Assembly: GCA_032718475.1 (NCBI GenBank)
Contig: JAUCBJ010001302.1
Coordinates: 18,887-82,886, forward strand
Length of the DNA stretch: 64,000 nt
Direction of reading: 5' to 3'
Source of the DNA: Nemertoderma westbladi
Lineage: Eukaryota; Xenacoelomorpha; Nemertodermatida; Nemertodermatidae
Each line of letters starts with the position of its first letter. Position 1 is the first letter of the stretch. Under the pieces are notes generated by a model. The model was not told the DNA's origin, searched no databases, and worked only from the letters and a program-made list of their open reading frames with translations. The translations under genes were made by a program, and so were the position numbers. Below are positions 1 through 11,879 of this stretch, piece after piece.

Positions 1-105
1 AGCCATACTGCTATCGTCGCCACTGCACCGTGTAGTTACGATGGATGATTAGCCATACCGCTATCGTCGCCACTGCACCGTGTAGTTACGACGGATGATT
101 CTGCT
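1..105. repeat. 50-bp tandem repeat, two copies plus a degenerate third
   Basis: Bases 1-50 and 51-100 are nearly identical 50-bp units (starting AGCCATAC, ending GATGGATGATT in the first copy). A degraded third unit continues to about 140. The array may begin outside the window. No coding potential is seen. Confidence 0.85.
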
Positions 106-140
106 AACATCGGCACCACACCTTGTAGTTTGTAGTTACA

Positions 141-929
141 CCGTACTGTTAGTCCATTGACATTGCATACCATCTGCAGAAACAACCCCCAAAGGCTGCG
201 AGGCTGTGTGTGGTGGTGATATTGCGTTGTAGAGAGCTATAGTAGTTTCACTAAATGTAGCGGCGTTGGTTTACTAATGAAGTAATGTAAAGTAGCAATC
301 AGATCCGCCTTCTAATCGTACGGGTCTAAAAGTGAATATAGATTACGTATCTCACATATGTTACATGAATGCTAAATATTGTAAATTATTTATTGATTGA
401 ATGAGATTCATTTAGGCATAATCCTTTGAAATGCAAATACAGTAGAACCAGATTAAAAGCTTTCCCATTATTATTAATCACTTTAACATACAATCAAAAT
501 TGGGCTAAATAGTTTATTGGTATTATGGTGGTAATACACTTTTATCATTAATTATCTTTCCTGATAATCACTGCTATAAGAATGTTTGCCAAAAAAAATA
601 AGTCCACTTTGTAGCACAGAGATTATTTGACTCCTTAAATCTAGCCAATCACTATATTCATTGCATTAATGTAAATAAACTTGTCAGTACTGTAAGACTT
701 ACTTCATTGTGGATATAATAAATGCATTTAATATACATTATACAATATACATATAATATATTATTGTTTATTATTTACACTAAATTAATTGGAGTTGAGC
801 TGTTATCTCAACTCAGTTATAAATGTTATTATTATTATGATTTTGTTCAGAAATGCAACTTATAGGATATACAAATTAATATTGCCTGTCCAATAGAATT
901 GGATTAAATAGGAAGGCAAGAGTCAGTGG
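141..929. other. AT-rich non-coding stretch
   Basis: No exon, RNA gene or clear repeat is recognised here. It is AT-rich and probably upstream or intronic sequence of the zinc transporter locus. Confidence 0.5.
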
Positions 930-1020
930 AGAATGGCTGAACTGGTTAGCGCTACTGACGAGGCCTGATAGTCCGAAACGCACGTATAGAGCTGGTTCAA
1001 ACCCCAGTGCTTCCTCAATT
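930..1020 (+). repeat. tRNA-like sequence, probable tRNA-derived SINE head
   Basis: A box A-like stretch (TGGCTGAACTGGTTAGCGC) lies about 50 bases before a box B-like stretch (GGTTCAAACCC), the spacing of an internal RNA polymerase III promoter. A convincing acceptor stem cannot be folded and the middle is too long for an ordinary tRNA. I therefore read it as a tRNA-derived SINE or pseudogene rather than a working tRNA gene. Confidence 0.45.
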
Positions 1021-1191
1021 TTTCCATTTCAGAACAAAATCATTATTTTATAATATCATTATTTACACTAACAAAAAGATAACACAATGACACAATACAT
1101 AGGCCTTTATAGTAGTTCATTTATAAACTAAGATATCCTGTAACAATTTGGTATATTCTCTGCGATTGATTTGATTTTTGTTGGTCCAGAA

Positions 1192-1300
1192 ATGGATTCA
1201 GTTTTGGTAAAATCCGGTTCAAACAGAAAACGACATGGATCTGGATATGGTTCTTTCTATGATTACGAAGGAGAGACGGTGATTGACAGTCCTCTTCCGT
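1192..1300 (+). CDS. Candidate alternative first coding exon (1A) of the ZnT-like zinc transporter
   Basis: An ATG at 1192 opens 36 codons ending at a strong donor (CCGT|GTAAGT, intron from 1301). The exon ends in phase 1, which is the phase needed by the exon at 12279. The peptide is hydrophilic (Ser/Gly/Tyr rich, then acidic: YEGETVIDSPLP), as expected of a cytosolic N-terminus before the first membrane helix of an SLC30A protein. N-termini in this family are poorly conserved, so homology cannot confirm it. The splice site, open frame and phase are seen directly; membership of the zinc transporter gene is inferred. It could be the first exon of another gene. The preceding TTTGTTGGTCCAG could also act as an acceptor. 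Confidence 0.4.
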
Positions 1301-2526
1301 GTAAGTTATCACCTTCTGACGTAAATTATTATTACTTATATACATATTATCCACTAGGCTCTATAACTGATTATTAAGAAATGCAGCAGGCCTTTATAAT
1401 GTATATTCTGTCCTACAATAAGGTAGGGAAATAGGAATGATACTTATCAGTTAGTGATATAGGGTGATATATATATATATATAGTGTAGTTATGATACGG
1501 AATAGGCAATAAACATAAAATTTAGTGATAAAGGTGGATTTTTCAGATAAATGGAATACCGGAGCCCGACGATGTAATACCGGAGCCCGACGATGTTAAT
1601 ACGTTACAGACCTGTAATTGCTCGTACTACTGCCAGTATATATTCTTCAAACCCTCATTGTGATCATCCAGTTTCTGTATTTGCATACGATTGCTATCCC
1701 TCAGACCATTGAGCTATTCCAATCTAAAATTGTTATAGCCAGAAAATATGTTAAATGATATACTGTTAGTGCGATAGCAATTTTATCCGTTATACATTTT
1801 ATAATTGTAAATAAAATGTAATTATAAAATTATTATAACCGCATATTCCATTCCCGAACCCGAACAGACAATAATAGTTTATAATTTATTCGAGCTTTTT
1901 GCTGAGGGAGGGTAAGAAATAGGTACTTTCATGCGAAGAGTTTTGCTGTACAGTACTTTAGTATTTATTAACATAATAAATCAATTAGTTTGTAATTATG
2001 TTCGATGCTCAACCACACCCACCGTCGTTTTGTTGCCACATATCATATTATTACAAAGTTTCATCTTTGTAGTTTCGACTCAAAAAGCCCCTTAAAGACA
2101 AAACGAGAGGTTATCTTCTAACCAATTGTTGTTCGCCTCCAAGGCTACAGTACAGGCAACAGTAAAAGTAAAAAGTAAAAAAACAATAATATATACACAA
2201 ATATAAAGTACGAAGGTTAAACCCGTCAGATACATAAATTAACAGTTGGAAGAATCAGGAAAGCCATATTGTAATAATCCATATTATTATAATTAGTGAT
2301 AAGAAACAGGCCGATGAACCACATTAAACGAACTGTAATCTAAAACAATCAAAAATAATCTAACAACTTATTTCCAGAACAGTCAGTATTCGAGGCTAGA
2401 GGAAGCTAATGCTCATTTACAGACCATATGTAAAGCTGAAATGACCGGCTTGTCCCTTTAAAGAAATTAATTCAGAAACGAAAACTTTTTTGGTCCGCCC
2501 CGCGGGCCTCTGTAGCAAGAAATGGC
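1301..2526. other. Intronic AT-rich stretch with minor repeats
   Basis: It holds a short (TA)n run near 1468-1485 and a 2-copy ~20-bp repeat at 1555-1600 (unit ends GGAGCCCGACGATGT). No exon is recognised. Confidence 0.5.
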
Positions 2527-3190
2527 AATGGAAAGCAACGGTGATCCAATTCGCCACCCCCCCCCCCCCCCCCCCAAAAAAAAAATTATACTAATCTTAA
2601 AGAGATTGCCATTAAATTTGAAACTGAGGTAGTTTCACCTCCCTCCTCCTTGCAGGATGATGCCAGAATTTTTATTTTCGCTTTCATTCTATAGCTGCAA
2701 GCGTTTGAAAAAGGTGTTTACGGCGAAATTGTGAAATGGCGAAATTTACGGCGAATATGGATTCCAAAAATGTAACATAATCTAAATTTTTCATGCCCCT
2801 TTAGAGGCTGGCACAGATATAAGCGTTTAAAACGTGCATGGTTTTGCTTATAAGCTAGGCTATTTCATTATATTGAATAAATACAACAAATTCTAGAATA
2901 TTTTGTTTATCCCATACGTAGCTTGGCAACAATGAAATGCCTCTTTACTTTAATCATACTACAGTATTACGTAGCTACTCATGCATTAACAAAATGTTCC
3001 AGAATATGTTGTATTTATTTAATAGAATAAAATCTAGTTAAAGAATGAAAGCGAAATTAAAAATTCTGGCTCACCCAGCAAGGAGGGGGGAGGTGAAACT
3101 ATCTCTGTTTCAAATTTAATGCAATCTCATTACGATTTGTAAAAACATTTGGTGGGAGGGGGGCGAATTGGCCCACCGTTGCTTTCCATT
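2527..3190. mobile_element. Foldback (long inverted-repeat) element with poly-C arm, family A copy 1
   Basis: The left end (AATGGAAAGCAACGG) and the right end (CCGTTGCTTTCCATT) are inverted copies. Imperfect complementarity continues inwards over ~300 bp per arm: a homopolymer C run at 2557-2574 opposes a G-rich run near 3155, and AACTGAGGTAGTTTCACCTCC opposes its complement near 3090. There is no coding sequence. The inner part resembles the 43.5-44.5 kb foldback (shared AATAAATACA, ATTCTRGAAT and TGGCAACA-type blocks), so both belong to one family of non-autonomous elements. Confidence 0.7.
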
Positions 3191-3469
3191 CGTTTTCCAA
3201 TCCAGTTATTTTTTTACCCCATGACCCCTTTTATTATTCTTATGAACCCTTTTTTTCGATATTCAGACTGTACTGAATCATCATCCAGACTGGGATTCAC
3301 ACAGTAAAAGAGTAGAACATTGAATAAAATAAAATACAAATTAGGCCTACATTACAAAATATATTTGAATTAATTCAACTTTGTGCAACTCCCCTCTGCT
3401 CCTAACAACTCTCCTCCTTAACATGCACACAAGATGGCGATAAGACATTTTTCTAACCAAAAATAACCG

Positions 3470-3955
3470 ATCAGGATAACTTTAACCAATTGAGGGAAAG
3501 GAACAGGTTACAGAGGTAGGCATTTCTAAACAAAACAATAAACTATCACTTTACCAATTAAAGTAAAGGAGCAGGTTGCAGAGGCGGGTTTTCCTAACCA
3601 AAACCATAAACTATCTCTTTACCAATTGAGGGAAATGAGCAGTTTTCATAGGCAGGTTTTTCTAACCAAAACAATAAATGATCACTTTACAGCTTTACCA
3701 ATTGAGGGAGAGGAGCAGGTTACAATGGCGGGCTTTTTTTTAACCAAAACAGTAAACGATCACTTTACCAATTGAGGGAAAGGAGCCATGTTACAGAGGC
3801 GGGTTTTCCTAACCAAAACAAAAAACGATCACTTTTTATAAACAAAACAATAAATGATCACTTTACAGCTTTACCAATTGAGGGAGAGGAGCAGGTTACA
3901 GAGGCGGGTTTTCCTAACCAAAACAATAAACGATCACTTTTTCTAAACAAAACAA
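3470..3955. repeat. ~65-75-bp tandem repeat, six imperfect copies
   Basis: Units begin ACCAATTGAGGGAAAGGAGC and continue through GGTTACAGAGGCGGG to CTAACCAAAACAATAAACGA. Starts are near 3489, 3562, 3630, 3698, 3768 and 3877. Single relic copies occur elsewhere in the window (near 11760, 16820, 45107 and 52920), so the unit is also dispersed. Short open frames across it are a by-product. Confidence 0.8.
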
Positions 3956-4174
3956 TGTTGGCATTGTTGATCTTGATGTAGTATGTAGGCAGGCTGTAGG
4001 CATGGTATAATATAATACAATAGTCATGGTCAATGACAATAGAAATCAAGACAGCTGGTTAATGCTGCACACAGTACAGTACCGTAAACTACTCTATGCT
4101 ATGGTTCCGCGTCATTACCTAAGACTCAGCACGCACAGCATATTTGGTCATAAAAAATACTTTTCTTCAAATTT

Positions 4175-5339
4175 CGGGTAAATCTTTTCGACCAACGCGT
4201 AGCTACGCGTAGCTACGCGTAGTTCGCAACATTGGGTCATATAGCACCAGTTTCATAGTTTTAACATTAACTACTCGTAGGTGCTACACATAGCTACGCG
4301 TAGGTCCTACGCGACCTACGCGTAGGTGCTACATATAATACTACGCGTAGGTGCTACCCATAACTATGCCTATACGACGTTTCTCATTAGTAGGCCTACG
4401 TATTCCAAGCGGTTCAGTACTAAAATAAGAATACTGTATGTTCAATAAACAATAACGCACAACCATCAAATGCTTTCAACAGTAATGTAACCTATACCTG
4501 TATACTCTATACAGAGGCATATACGCTAACCCTAGACATGCAGCATCACCAATCTACACTGATCGTAGCTTACGATCTTTATATGTCTTGGTAAGATCTT
4601 GGCACCTTTGTTCTATGATCTTAGCAGGGTTGGTAAAAACTACATATTCTTCACTTCATGCATTGCGGGCGCTAATGTGTTAATAATGTTTAAAGTTCAA
4701 AAATAGTTTACAAAGGAAATATGCCGATGGTTCTTATCGATACTCTATGCTTTTTATTGCCTTTGTTCACGATAGGGCAAGGATATATTTAATATGTTAA
4801 CCTCTTGACAAGGGAAGGGGGAGACTAAATTGTCTACCATGATTGGTTGCACTTGTTATTTGACCAAACAATTGAATTATGCAGTATTTATCAGCTTTCG
4901 CTTTAACCACTTCACCGGTAGACTGGTAGCTTTACTACTGTAGAATATTTAAATAATCCAATGGAAACAAATATACTTGAATCATGAGACGTGAATTTTA
5001 AGTCTACTTTTTATTCATCCTGTGTTTGTATGTGAAAGAGCCGATATTATTTATTACCAGTGCTGTATGTCGAGATATGAGCTTCCGACTCTGTTATTCC
5101 ATTACTCAACCCTACCGGACCTGAAATGAAAAATCATTGTTATCAGGACTGCTACGCGTAGCACCTACGCGTAGTTTCAAAATACCTACGCGTACAGTAG
5201 TTCCAAAATAACTACGCGTAGTTTTAAAACACCTACGCGTAGTTGTCAAAAAGGCAGTAAGTCTGGCCCTACCGGTAAATGACAGGAATGGAAGTTACAA
5301 ACTACGCGTAGCTACGCGTAGGTCGAAATGATTTACCCG
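4175..5339. mobile_element. Non-autonomous TIR element with palindromic TACGCGTA subterminal repeats
   Basis: The left end CGGGTAAATCTTTTCGACC is matched in inverted orientation by the right end (GGTCGAAATGATTTACCCG). Just inside both ends are clusters of the palindrome CTACGCGTAG: about seven cores at 4195-4350 and about seven at 5150-5320, and very few in the middle. Subterminal repeats of this kind in DNA transposons usually bind the transposase. No transposase frame is visible inside and no target duplication is obvious. Confidence 0.65.
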
Positions 5340-6374
5340 CATTCCTAACCACAAGTCATAATACAATTTAGTGTCATACTGTAGGCAGGCAGGTAGTAGT
5401 AGACCGAAAAGTGAATGGCAATAATGCGGAAATTCAGTACCATCACAAGCAACAATAAGGAAGTGTGCAGAGTGCAGTACTGCTTGCAGTAGGCCTACAC
5501 CAGATAGGCCGTATTGCCTGAATGTTGCATAGGTTATCATTATCAGGTTATCTTCCTGTTAAACACCACGCTGGTATATACAGCTATATTTAGCTGTATA
5601 GCCTACAGCTAGGCCTATATATTACAGCCTAATATAATCGATAATAACTGACTGACTGATTAAATAATACCGATATGCTAGTACGTACTACAGTACTATG
5701 TAGCCTACTATGCCTGTATGGTGGTACTACTGTACTATGACAATATGACTACTGGCTGACTGGACACATGGACTACTGGACTATACTGCTATATGTAGCA
5801 ATACCTGCAATATACTGATATAGGTCTATGCTAGGCTTACCGCTAATAAACAAGTGCTATGTCAGTCAGTCAGTATTTCGATGTTTCTGGTTTCATTTGG
5901 CGAAGTCTTTAAAATCTGAGGAAAATGATTCAGTGAATATAGAATACTACAGATTGCAGGATTGATTCTTATAACAACTGAATAATTATTTAAATGGTTG
6001 ATTTAAAGTGAGAAAAGCTAAAACCGAAGCAGGAAATTCCAACGTCAGAACGTCTAAACGTGGAGAATGCGACCCTGCTTATACCCAGATACCGGTTTCA
6101 GGACTACAGTACCGGTACAATTCCGGTGCTAACAGGCTAATGGTATTGCTGTCTAGCTGTCTGTCTGTATTGAACTGTACTCATAAACATCCTACCCGCC
6201 TACTGTCAGACTGTTGCAGTATGCAGTACTGTATACTGGCAGACTGGTATATCAGTATTGATTTCAGTATTTGTTATTATGAACTGAAACAGTGAATTGA
6301 TTAAACAGTCCTAGACAAACTGACACAAACAGATTGCATCTGTCAAAATTTATTTAATTTCTGCAATCTAACCG
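5340..6374. other. Non-coding stretch upstream of exon 1B
   Basis: This is low-complexity sequence rich in short TAC/GTA palindromes (5560-5860). It contains a 95-codon open frame at 6008-6295 that starts on GTG and has no recognisable protein character. It may hold promoter or 5' UTR sequence for exon 1B, but no specific element can be named. Confidence 0.4.
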
Positions 6375-6495
6375 ATGGGGTCTCGGAGCGATTCCGATGA
6401 CGATTTACTAGTCGATATTCGTGGTTCTGGTGAAGATGATATACAACTTTTGGACTCCAGGATGTCTATTAATCTGGTTGACAACCGAAACCAAG
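6375..6495 (+). CDS. Candidate alternative first coding exon (1B) of the ZnT-like zinc transporter
   Basis: The ATG at 6375 (context ACCGATGG) opens 40 codons ending at the donor CAAG|GTCAGG. The exon ends in phase 1, which fits the exon at 12279-12392. The peptide is acidic (MGSRSDSDDDLLVDIRGSGE and so on), as in the unstructured cytosolic N-termini of many SLC30A proteins. The donor is weaker than that of exon 1A. Both candidate exons end in the same phase, so two transcript starts giving different N-termini are possible. The sequence and phase are seen; the gene assignment is inferred. Confidence 0.45.
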
Positions 6496-6659
6496 GTCAG
6501 GCTGTGTTCGTAACCAAAATTTCATTATAACATTTTAATTAAATGTATTGCTGTATGCAGGTATGCTGTGTATTGTATTGATATTCTACTACACGAATCC
6601 CCACCTACATTTTTAAGGGAAATTATTAGTACAGTACTGCGTCAGTAGTCATAGTCAGT

Positions 6660-8545
6660 ACGCAAATACGCATAATTCCAATTGGGGTGTCGTTTCAGCC
6701 TATGGAAGTATTTCCGGGCTTCTAATTGGCTGTTCCTTAAATAAGCTCACCTCATTGGCTAACAATCTCCCATAGCCTGATAGCCAAAAGGTGTGTCGGT
6801 TCGGCATAATTAGCAGAAAGGGTGTCGGTTGGGGAAAGGCAGTTTTGTTACTTTTATATTTTACTTACTCCTTCCGCATTAAACAGGTAAATCACAATTA
6901 TTTTGTCTATACTCTTGGTTCCTTAAAGGGGAATACTTGTCATTAGTTTTTGTCGCGTAAGCCTACAAGGTTATTATTATTAAGACACACAAAAATATAA
7001 AAAACAATTCGTGAAAGTAACATAGAATTTAAAAATCAATGTCTGAATCAGATTCTCCATCGTCGATTACCCGAGATAGTAACAAGTAAGAATGAATAAC
7101 TAGCAATTACAGAATTGCAAGTACTGTATTCTGTTACACTGGAGGAGCAGCACTCTTAAACAAGACTTATATACTACTTCCATTTTTACCCGGGCACGGG
7201 TTGTTCATGTACACCTCCAGTAATATATTACATCTTCCATTATAGTGGAAGTACAGTATTATTCTATCAACTGGATATCGTTGTTTGGTTCTGCTTGGAC
7301 TTAATTTTAGGACACTGCATGTCCACATTTAAAATATCTCTTACGATGGCTCTATCACACTACAGGCGGCACTTTTATATGGAAAACATACAGTGTTATT
7401 TTACTTGGTTAACTTGGCTTACTTAGTGACTTGGTTTTTGGGGTGTTTTGTACAGTAGGTATACTGACCTGCTGACTGGGATATTGGTTTGTTTTTTAGG
7501 TTAGGGTTTGTTGGTCAGACTCAAACCATAATTAAAGCAGTAATTTAACCCTAAGTCATGAGGCTCTAATCTAAGAAATTTTGTGGAATTTCGGACTTTT
7601 TGCTGTTGGCCCGAAGGTCCAATAGTAATGTCTGAAATTCCACAAAATGTCTTACACGCCTATTTCGTTCTTTTGGGTTCTATTGGGTTCTTTTGGGAGT
7701 TTAGTAGGACCAGGGCTGGATTAAGGCGTAGGCTAGCTAGGCTCCTATAGCCTAGGGGCCCCCGACTTTTTGGGGCCCCCCAATTTCAAAACATGTAAAG
7801 GAGGTGCAAATTAAAAATCATAAAGCGTTAAGTAATGTACAATTGAAAGAAACTATGGAAACCATTCTTTGACTTGAAAATCATGAATTTTACCGGTTTA
7901 CATGTAATTTTACAGAGGAGTCATCATTAATATTACTAAATTCGGTGCCATTGAACTTCAGATATTGGTTTTTAAACTCTGAGCAGTAGAGCAGTTAATT
8001 ACTATAGGGGCTGTTGCTCTGTTACCATTATTGTAGAAATAAATGTTTTTAACAATTTTCAAATTCAAAACATTTCGCTGGTATGGCCCTAGCATTCGAG
8101 GGACCGCTAAACCCCCCACCCACAGTACGACCCCTGCTGCCAAAGGTCGAGGGCCCCTCATTTGACATAGTGGTCCCAAAGGGCTAGGGGAACGCGACAA
8201 AAACGAATAATGACAACAAGTATTTCCCGCTATTGACCACCCCCCCCCCCCCCCCCCCCCCCATACGCTGTTAGTTTACAAATGATTTGCCTACTATGCA
8301 CTACGTGGCTCGCGCAGATGTCATTGTGAATTAATTATATAATTTGTAGATTAGTTATAGTATGTATCGGGGCCTGTGGCAGTATTATTTGTTAATAACA
8401 GAAGTGCTTTTCCCCAACCGACACCCTTTCTGAACCGACACACCTTTTGGCTACGGGAGATTGTTAGCCAATGAGGTGAGCTTATTTAAGGAACAGCCAA
8501 TTAGAAGCCCAGAAATACTTCATAGCTGCATAGGAATATGCGTAC
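6660..8545. mobile_element. ~1.9-kb element bounded by ~150-190-bp inverted repeats
   Basis: Sequence at about 6666-6845 returns in inverted orientation at 8398-8542. Shared blocks include GGGCTTCTAATTGGCTGTTC, AAGCTCACCTCATTGGCTAA and AAAGGGTGTCGGTTGGGGAA. The interior has no transposase-like frame. It holds a small inverted repeat at 7575-7655, a GC-rich block near 7725-7785 and a poly-C run at 8239-8262. The 22-bp array starts directly at its right end. The exact ends are approximate. A possible third first exon (ATG at 7039) lies inside but its phase does not fit. Confidence 0.65.
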
Positions 8546-9494
8546 AGTACTAGACTAAGATAAGTACCGTACTAGACTAAGTTCCGTACTTGACTAAGAT
8601 TAGTACCTTATTAGACTAAGATTAGTACCGTACTAGACTAAGATTAGTACCGTACTAGACTAAGATTAGTACCGTACTAGACTAAGATTAGTACCGTACT
8701 AGACTAAGATTAGTACCGTACTAGACTAAGATTAGTACCGTTCTAGACTAAGATTAGTTCCGTACTAGATTAAGATTAGTACCGGACTAGACTAAGATTA
8801 GTACCTTATTACACTAAGAATAGTACCGTACTAGACTAAGTTTAGTACCGTTCTAGACTAAGATTAGTACCGTACTAGACTAAGATTAGTTCCATTCTAG
8901 ACTAAGATAAGTTCCGTACTAGACTAAGATTAGTTCCGTACTAGACTTAGATAAGTAGCGTACTAGATAAGATAAGTACCGTGCTAGACTAAGATTAGTA
9001 CCGTACTAGACTAAGATTAGTACCGTACTAGACTAAGATTAGTACCGTACTAGACTAAGATTAGTACCGTACTAGACTAAGATTAGTACCGTTCTAGACT
9101 AAGATTAGTACCGTACTAGATTAAGATTAGTACCGTACTAGACTAAGATTAGTACCGTACTAGACTAAGATTAGTACCTTATTAGACTAAGAATAGTACC
9201 GTACTATACTAAGATTAGTACCGTTCTAGACTAAGATTAGTACCGTACTAGACTAAGATTAGTACCGTTCTAGACTAAGGTTAGTACCTTATTAGACTAA
9301 GATTAGTACCGTACTGGATTAAGATAAGTACCGTACTAGACTAAGATTAGTACCGTACTAGACTAAGATTAGGACCGTTCTAGACTAAGATTAGTACCGT
9401 ACTAGACTAAGATTAGTACCGTACTAGACTAAGATTAGTACCGTACTAGACTAAGATTAGTACCGTACTAGACTAAGATTAGTACCGTACTAGA
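8546..9494. repeat. 22-bp minisatellite, ~43 copies
   Basis: The unit GTACCGTACTAGACTAAGAT plus TA is repeated with point variants (ACCTTATT, ACCGTTCT, TTCCGTACT) over ~950 bp. It adjoins the right end of the TIR element, whose terminal GTACAGTACTAGAC resembles the unit, so the array may have grown from that end. It contains no reading frame of interest. Confidence 0.9.
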
Positions 9495-9880
9495 TTTGAC
9501 GTGGAATTCACAATAAGCCCAATAAATCATTTCTTTCGAATATTTTTCAAAGTATAAATTACATATTATTTGAATATTAACAACAAACATTCTGTTAACT
9601 TAAATCGAAAAAATTTAGAACTCGCAGCTGAGCTAAAATGGCGTGTTAATTTTCGAACTGTTCGGATCGAACAGTATGACCTACAACAACTTATCTCGCT
9701 TTAGTAATTCTTTTCAATGGCAATGAGTGGACTCTGTGCTATATTATTTGACTGTATTGTTGTATGAAAATTATTAGATCGAGACAATAATTAATTGGTT
9801 AGTATCAAAGAGCTAGCGAACAGTATAGTAATTCAAATGGGCCTCTTATCGACCCTAGTGGATGAAAGGTTGAACGTGTA
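9495..9880. other. Intronic stretch, nothing recognised
   Basis: AT-rich unique-looking sequence without exon signals. Confidence 0.4.
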
Positions 9881-9955
9881 ACCAAGCGGGGTTCGAACCT
9901 ACAACTTCAACCAATAGATTGCAAGCCCGTCGCTCAACCAACTGAACCACTCCGC
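9881..9955 (-). repeat. tRNA-like sequence (UGC anticodon position), probable SINE or pseudogene
   Basis: On the minus strand, GCGGAGTGGTTCAGTTGG (box A-like) is followed by a 7-base loop CTTGCAA and by GGTTCGAACCC (box B). A D-arm and a partial T-arm can be folded. The acceptor stem does not pair (GCGGAGT against TTGGTTA) and the anticodon stem has mismatches. That indicates a tRNA-derived SINE or dead tRNA copy, not a functional tRNA-Ala. Confidence 0.5.
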
Positions 9956-10921
9956 ATTCTAAGAACAGCTTAGTAGTAATAAGCATCGCATTGTCCAAAA
10001 AAATTATTAACTCTATTTTATATGACGGCCTTTAGTTTAATTGCCGTTAATTGTTTGATTGCACATACATACAGTACCGGTACATGATGTGATCAACAGT
10101 ACATAAACATCATGATCAAACGCCTTAGTCTTAAAGGATAGTAAATTGCTGTGAAACTCATAATAACTCTAGAGGACAATATTCACCTTATAGCTGTACA
10201 TTTAACGGGGTTATTTACAATCACATCATATACAATCATATTGTATGACTCGGGTATATTTTTAAGAGGTCGCTGTTACCGTATACCCTCAGTCGTATTT
10301 CTTATTGCACAGAGCCATCCATATGTTATACACTGACAGGCTACAAGGCTTGCCTTGATACACACCAGGTAATCACCATTAGCCCAAAGATACGCATCGT
10401 TAACTTTCTATAAGTTTACCGGAGTGCTGATTGCTATCGCTGTTGGGTCCCAGTCGATTAACATTATGCCTTTAGTAGAGTAACAAAATTTAATTTACAT
10501 CATTTGTCCGTATCCACCTTTAAGATCGAGACTGCATGTAGTTCAAGCTTCAAGCATCAATCAGTTATCCTGAATTTTTTGCTCGGATAAACACCAACTT
10601 GAATTAGTTAATTCTTTTTCCCAATTATCAACCCCAGCATGAGTGAGTGGGCATTCTCTCGTCTCCCCCATTGGCTCAATGGATCGCCTTCCCATTGGTT
10701 GTGCCATCTCCTAATCCACCTATCAGATCGACTATTTACAAATGTGAAGCAAGTTTTTTCGATGTTTTACCGTTTAAATGCTGGAGGTATTTCTAGATTA
10801 ATTGAATAGGTTGATTTGATACTTTGATGCCAACCATTATTATACTAATTTGTACTGAATCTGTGAGCGAGTGTTAATATGTTTTAATAAGGTAGTTCCG
10901 TGCCCAGGTCACCGGGGTAAT
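9956..10921. other. Intronic stretch, nothing recognised
   Basis: Contains a 61-codon frame (10151-10336) beginning on a non-ATG codon, without domain or splice support. No other feature is seen. Confidence 0.4.
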
Positions 10922-11010
10922 CATAATATTGTTGGGGGGAGTTTGATCTTTTACATAACTTTAATTTTGTGTCACCTGTAAAAGATCAAACTCCCCCCAA
11001 CAATATTATG
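10922..11010. repeat. Perfect 32-bp inverted repeat (hairpin)
   Basis: The arms 10922-10953 and 10979-11010 are exact reverse complements around a 25-base loop. Each arm contains TTGGGGGGAGTTTGATC or its complement. It may be a tiny palindromic MITE. Confidence 0.85.
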
Positions 11011-11879
11011 TTATTATGTTTTTGTTTACACGATACTGTTTGTTGCTAACGTTACTCTAACTAGCGTTCTGTTGGTTGATGTCCGTGTAATGCTCGGAAT
11101 GGCTGAGACGAACGAATTCTTTTGTTTCCTTTCAAATTGTGGAGTTTATCACTGATAGTTCGAATTGCGTTTTACATATATTCGAACTTAACTTGTCCTG
11201 GATCAATCAATATTAATCCATTTTGATCTAGGTAATTTGATAATTCCTGATCAAAGATAGAAAGATCCGGTTTCTTTCCATACGTAGTATACAACTCTAG
11301 TGACAGTGATCTGCAAAGTGTTAACTGTTGATTAACTTTTCTTGATTAACCTTTAATCTTCGCTTTAAATCATTTCATGCTAGACCTTGGGACAAAGCTC
11401 AATTTCCCCTACACTGTCAGAGGGTTTGGGTGCAATCTTCGCCCGCGCCCAACCGTCGCCCGGGCGAAGGTTGGACTGGGGCGAAGGTTGTTCGTGGGCA
11501 AACGTTGCACCAACCGACACTAAGGCACTGTAGGTGCTGCCAGGGAAGTATAAGTCCAATTGATCAGGGGCAAGTCAGAAATATGAGCTAACAGGCCCAC
11601 CCTGGGTAGTGGTTAAATTCGTTACGGGAGGGGGGGGGGGGGGGGGGGGGGAGTTTTCATTTCATCATGAATGCTTTACAGGGCAAATCCAATCTCGTCT
11701 CGAATTCTCCATGTTCAATTACAAATTCAGGTAATTGAGCGGAGATTGTGTTTTGGCATGCTATTCTAACCAAAACAATAAACGAAAGTCAATAGAACAG
11801 GTTATAGTTATATAGTTACGAGTAATCGTATTTTTATTTACGATCAATTGCTATATTTGCTGTTAATTTTGATTGACTC
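11011..11879. other. Intronic stretch with poly-G tract
   Basis: Includes short inverted CGCCCGGGCG-type sequence near 11440-11470, a poly-G run at about 11628-11651 and one relic of the AACCAAAACAATAAACGA dispersed repeat near 11768-11786. No exon is recognised. Confidence 0.45.

Noticed and set aside
7039-7085. Third possible first exon (MSESDSPSSITRDSN, donor AACAA|GTAAGA)
   Set aside because: It ends in phase 2 and cannot join the exon at 12279 in frame; it also lies inside a TIR element.
9881-9955. Functional tRNA-Ala on the minus strand
   Set aside because: The acceptor stem does not pair and the anticodon stem has mismatches; SINE or pseudogene is more likely.
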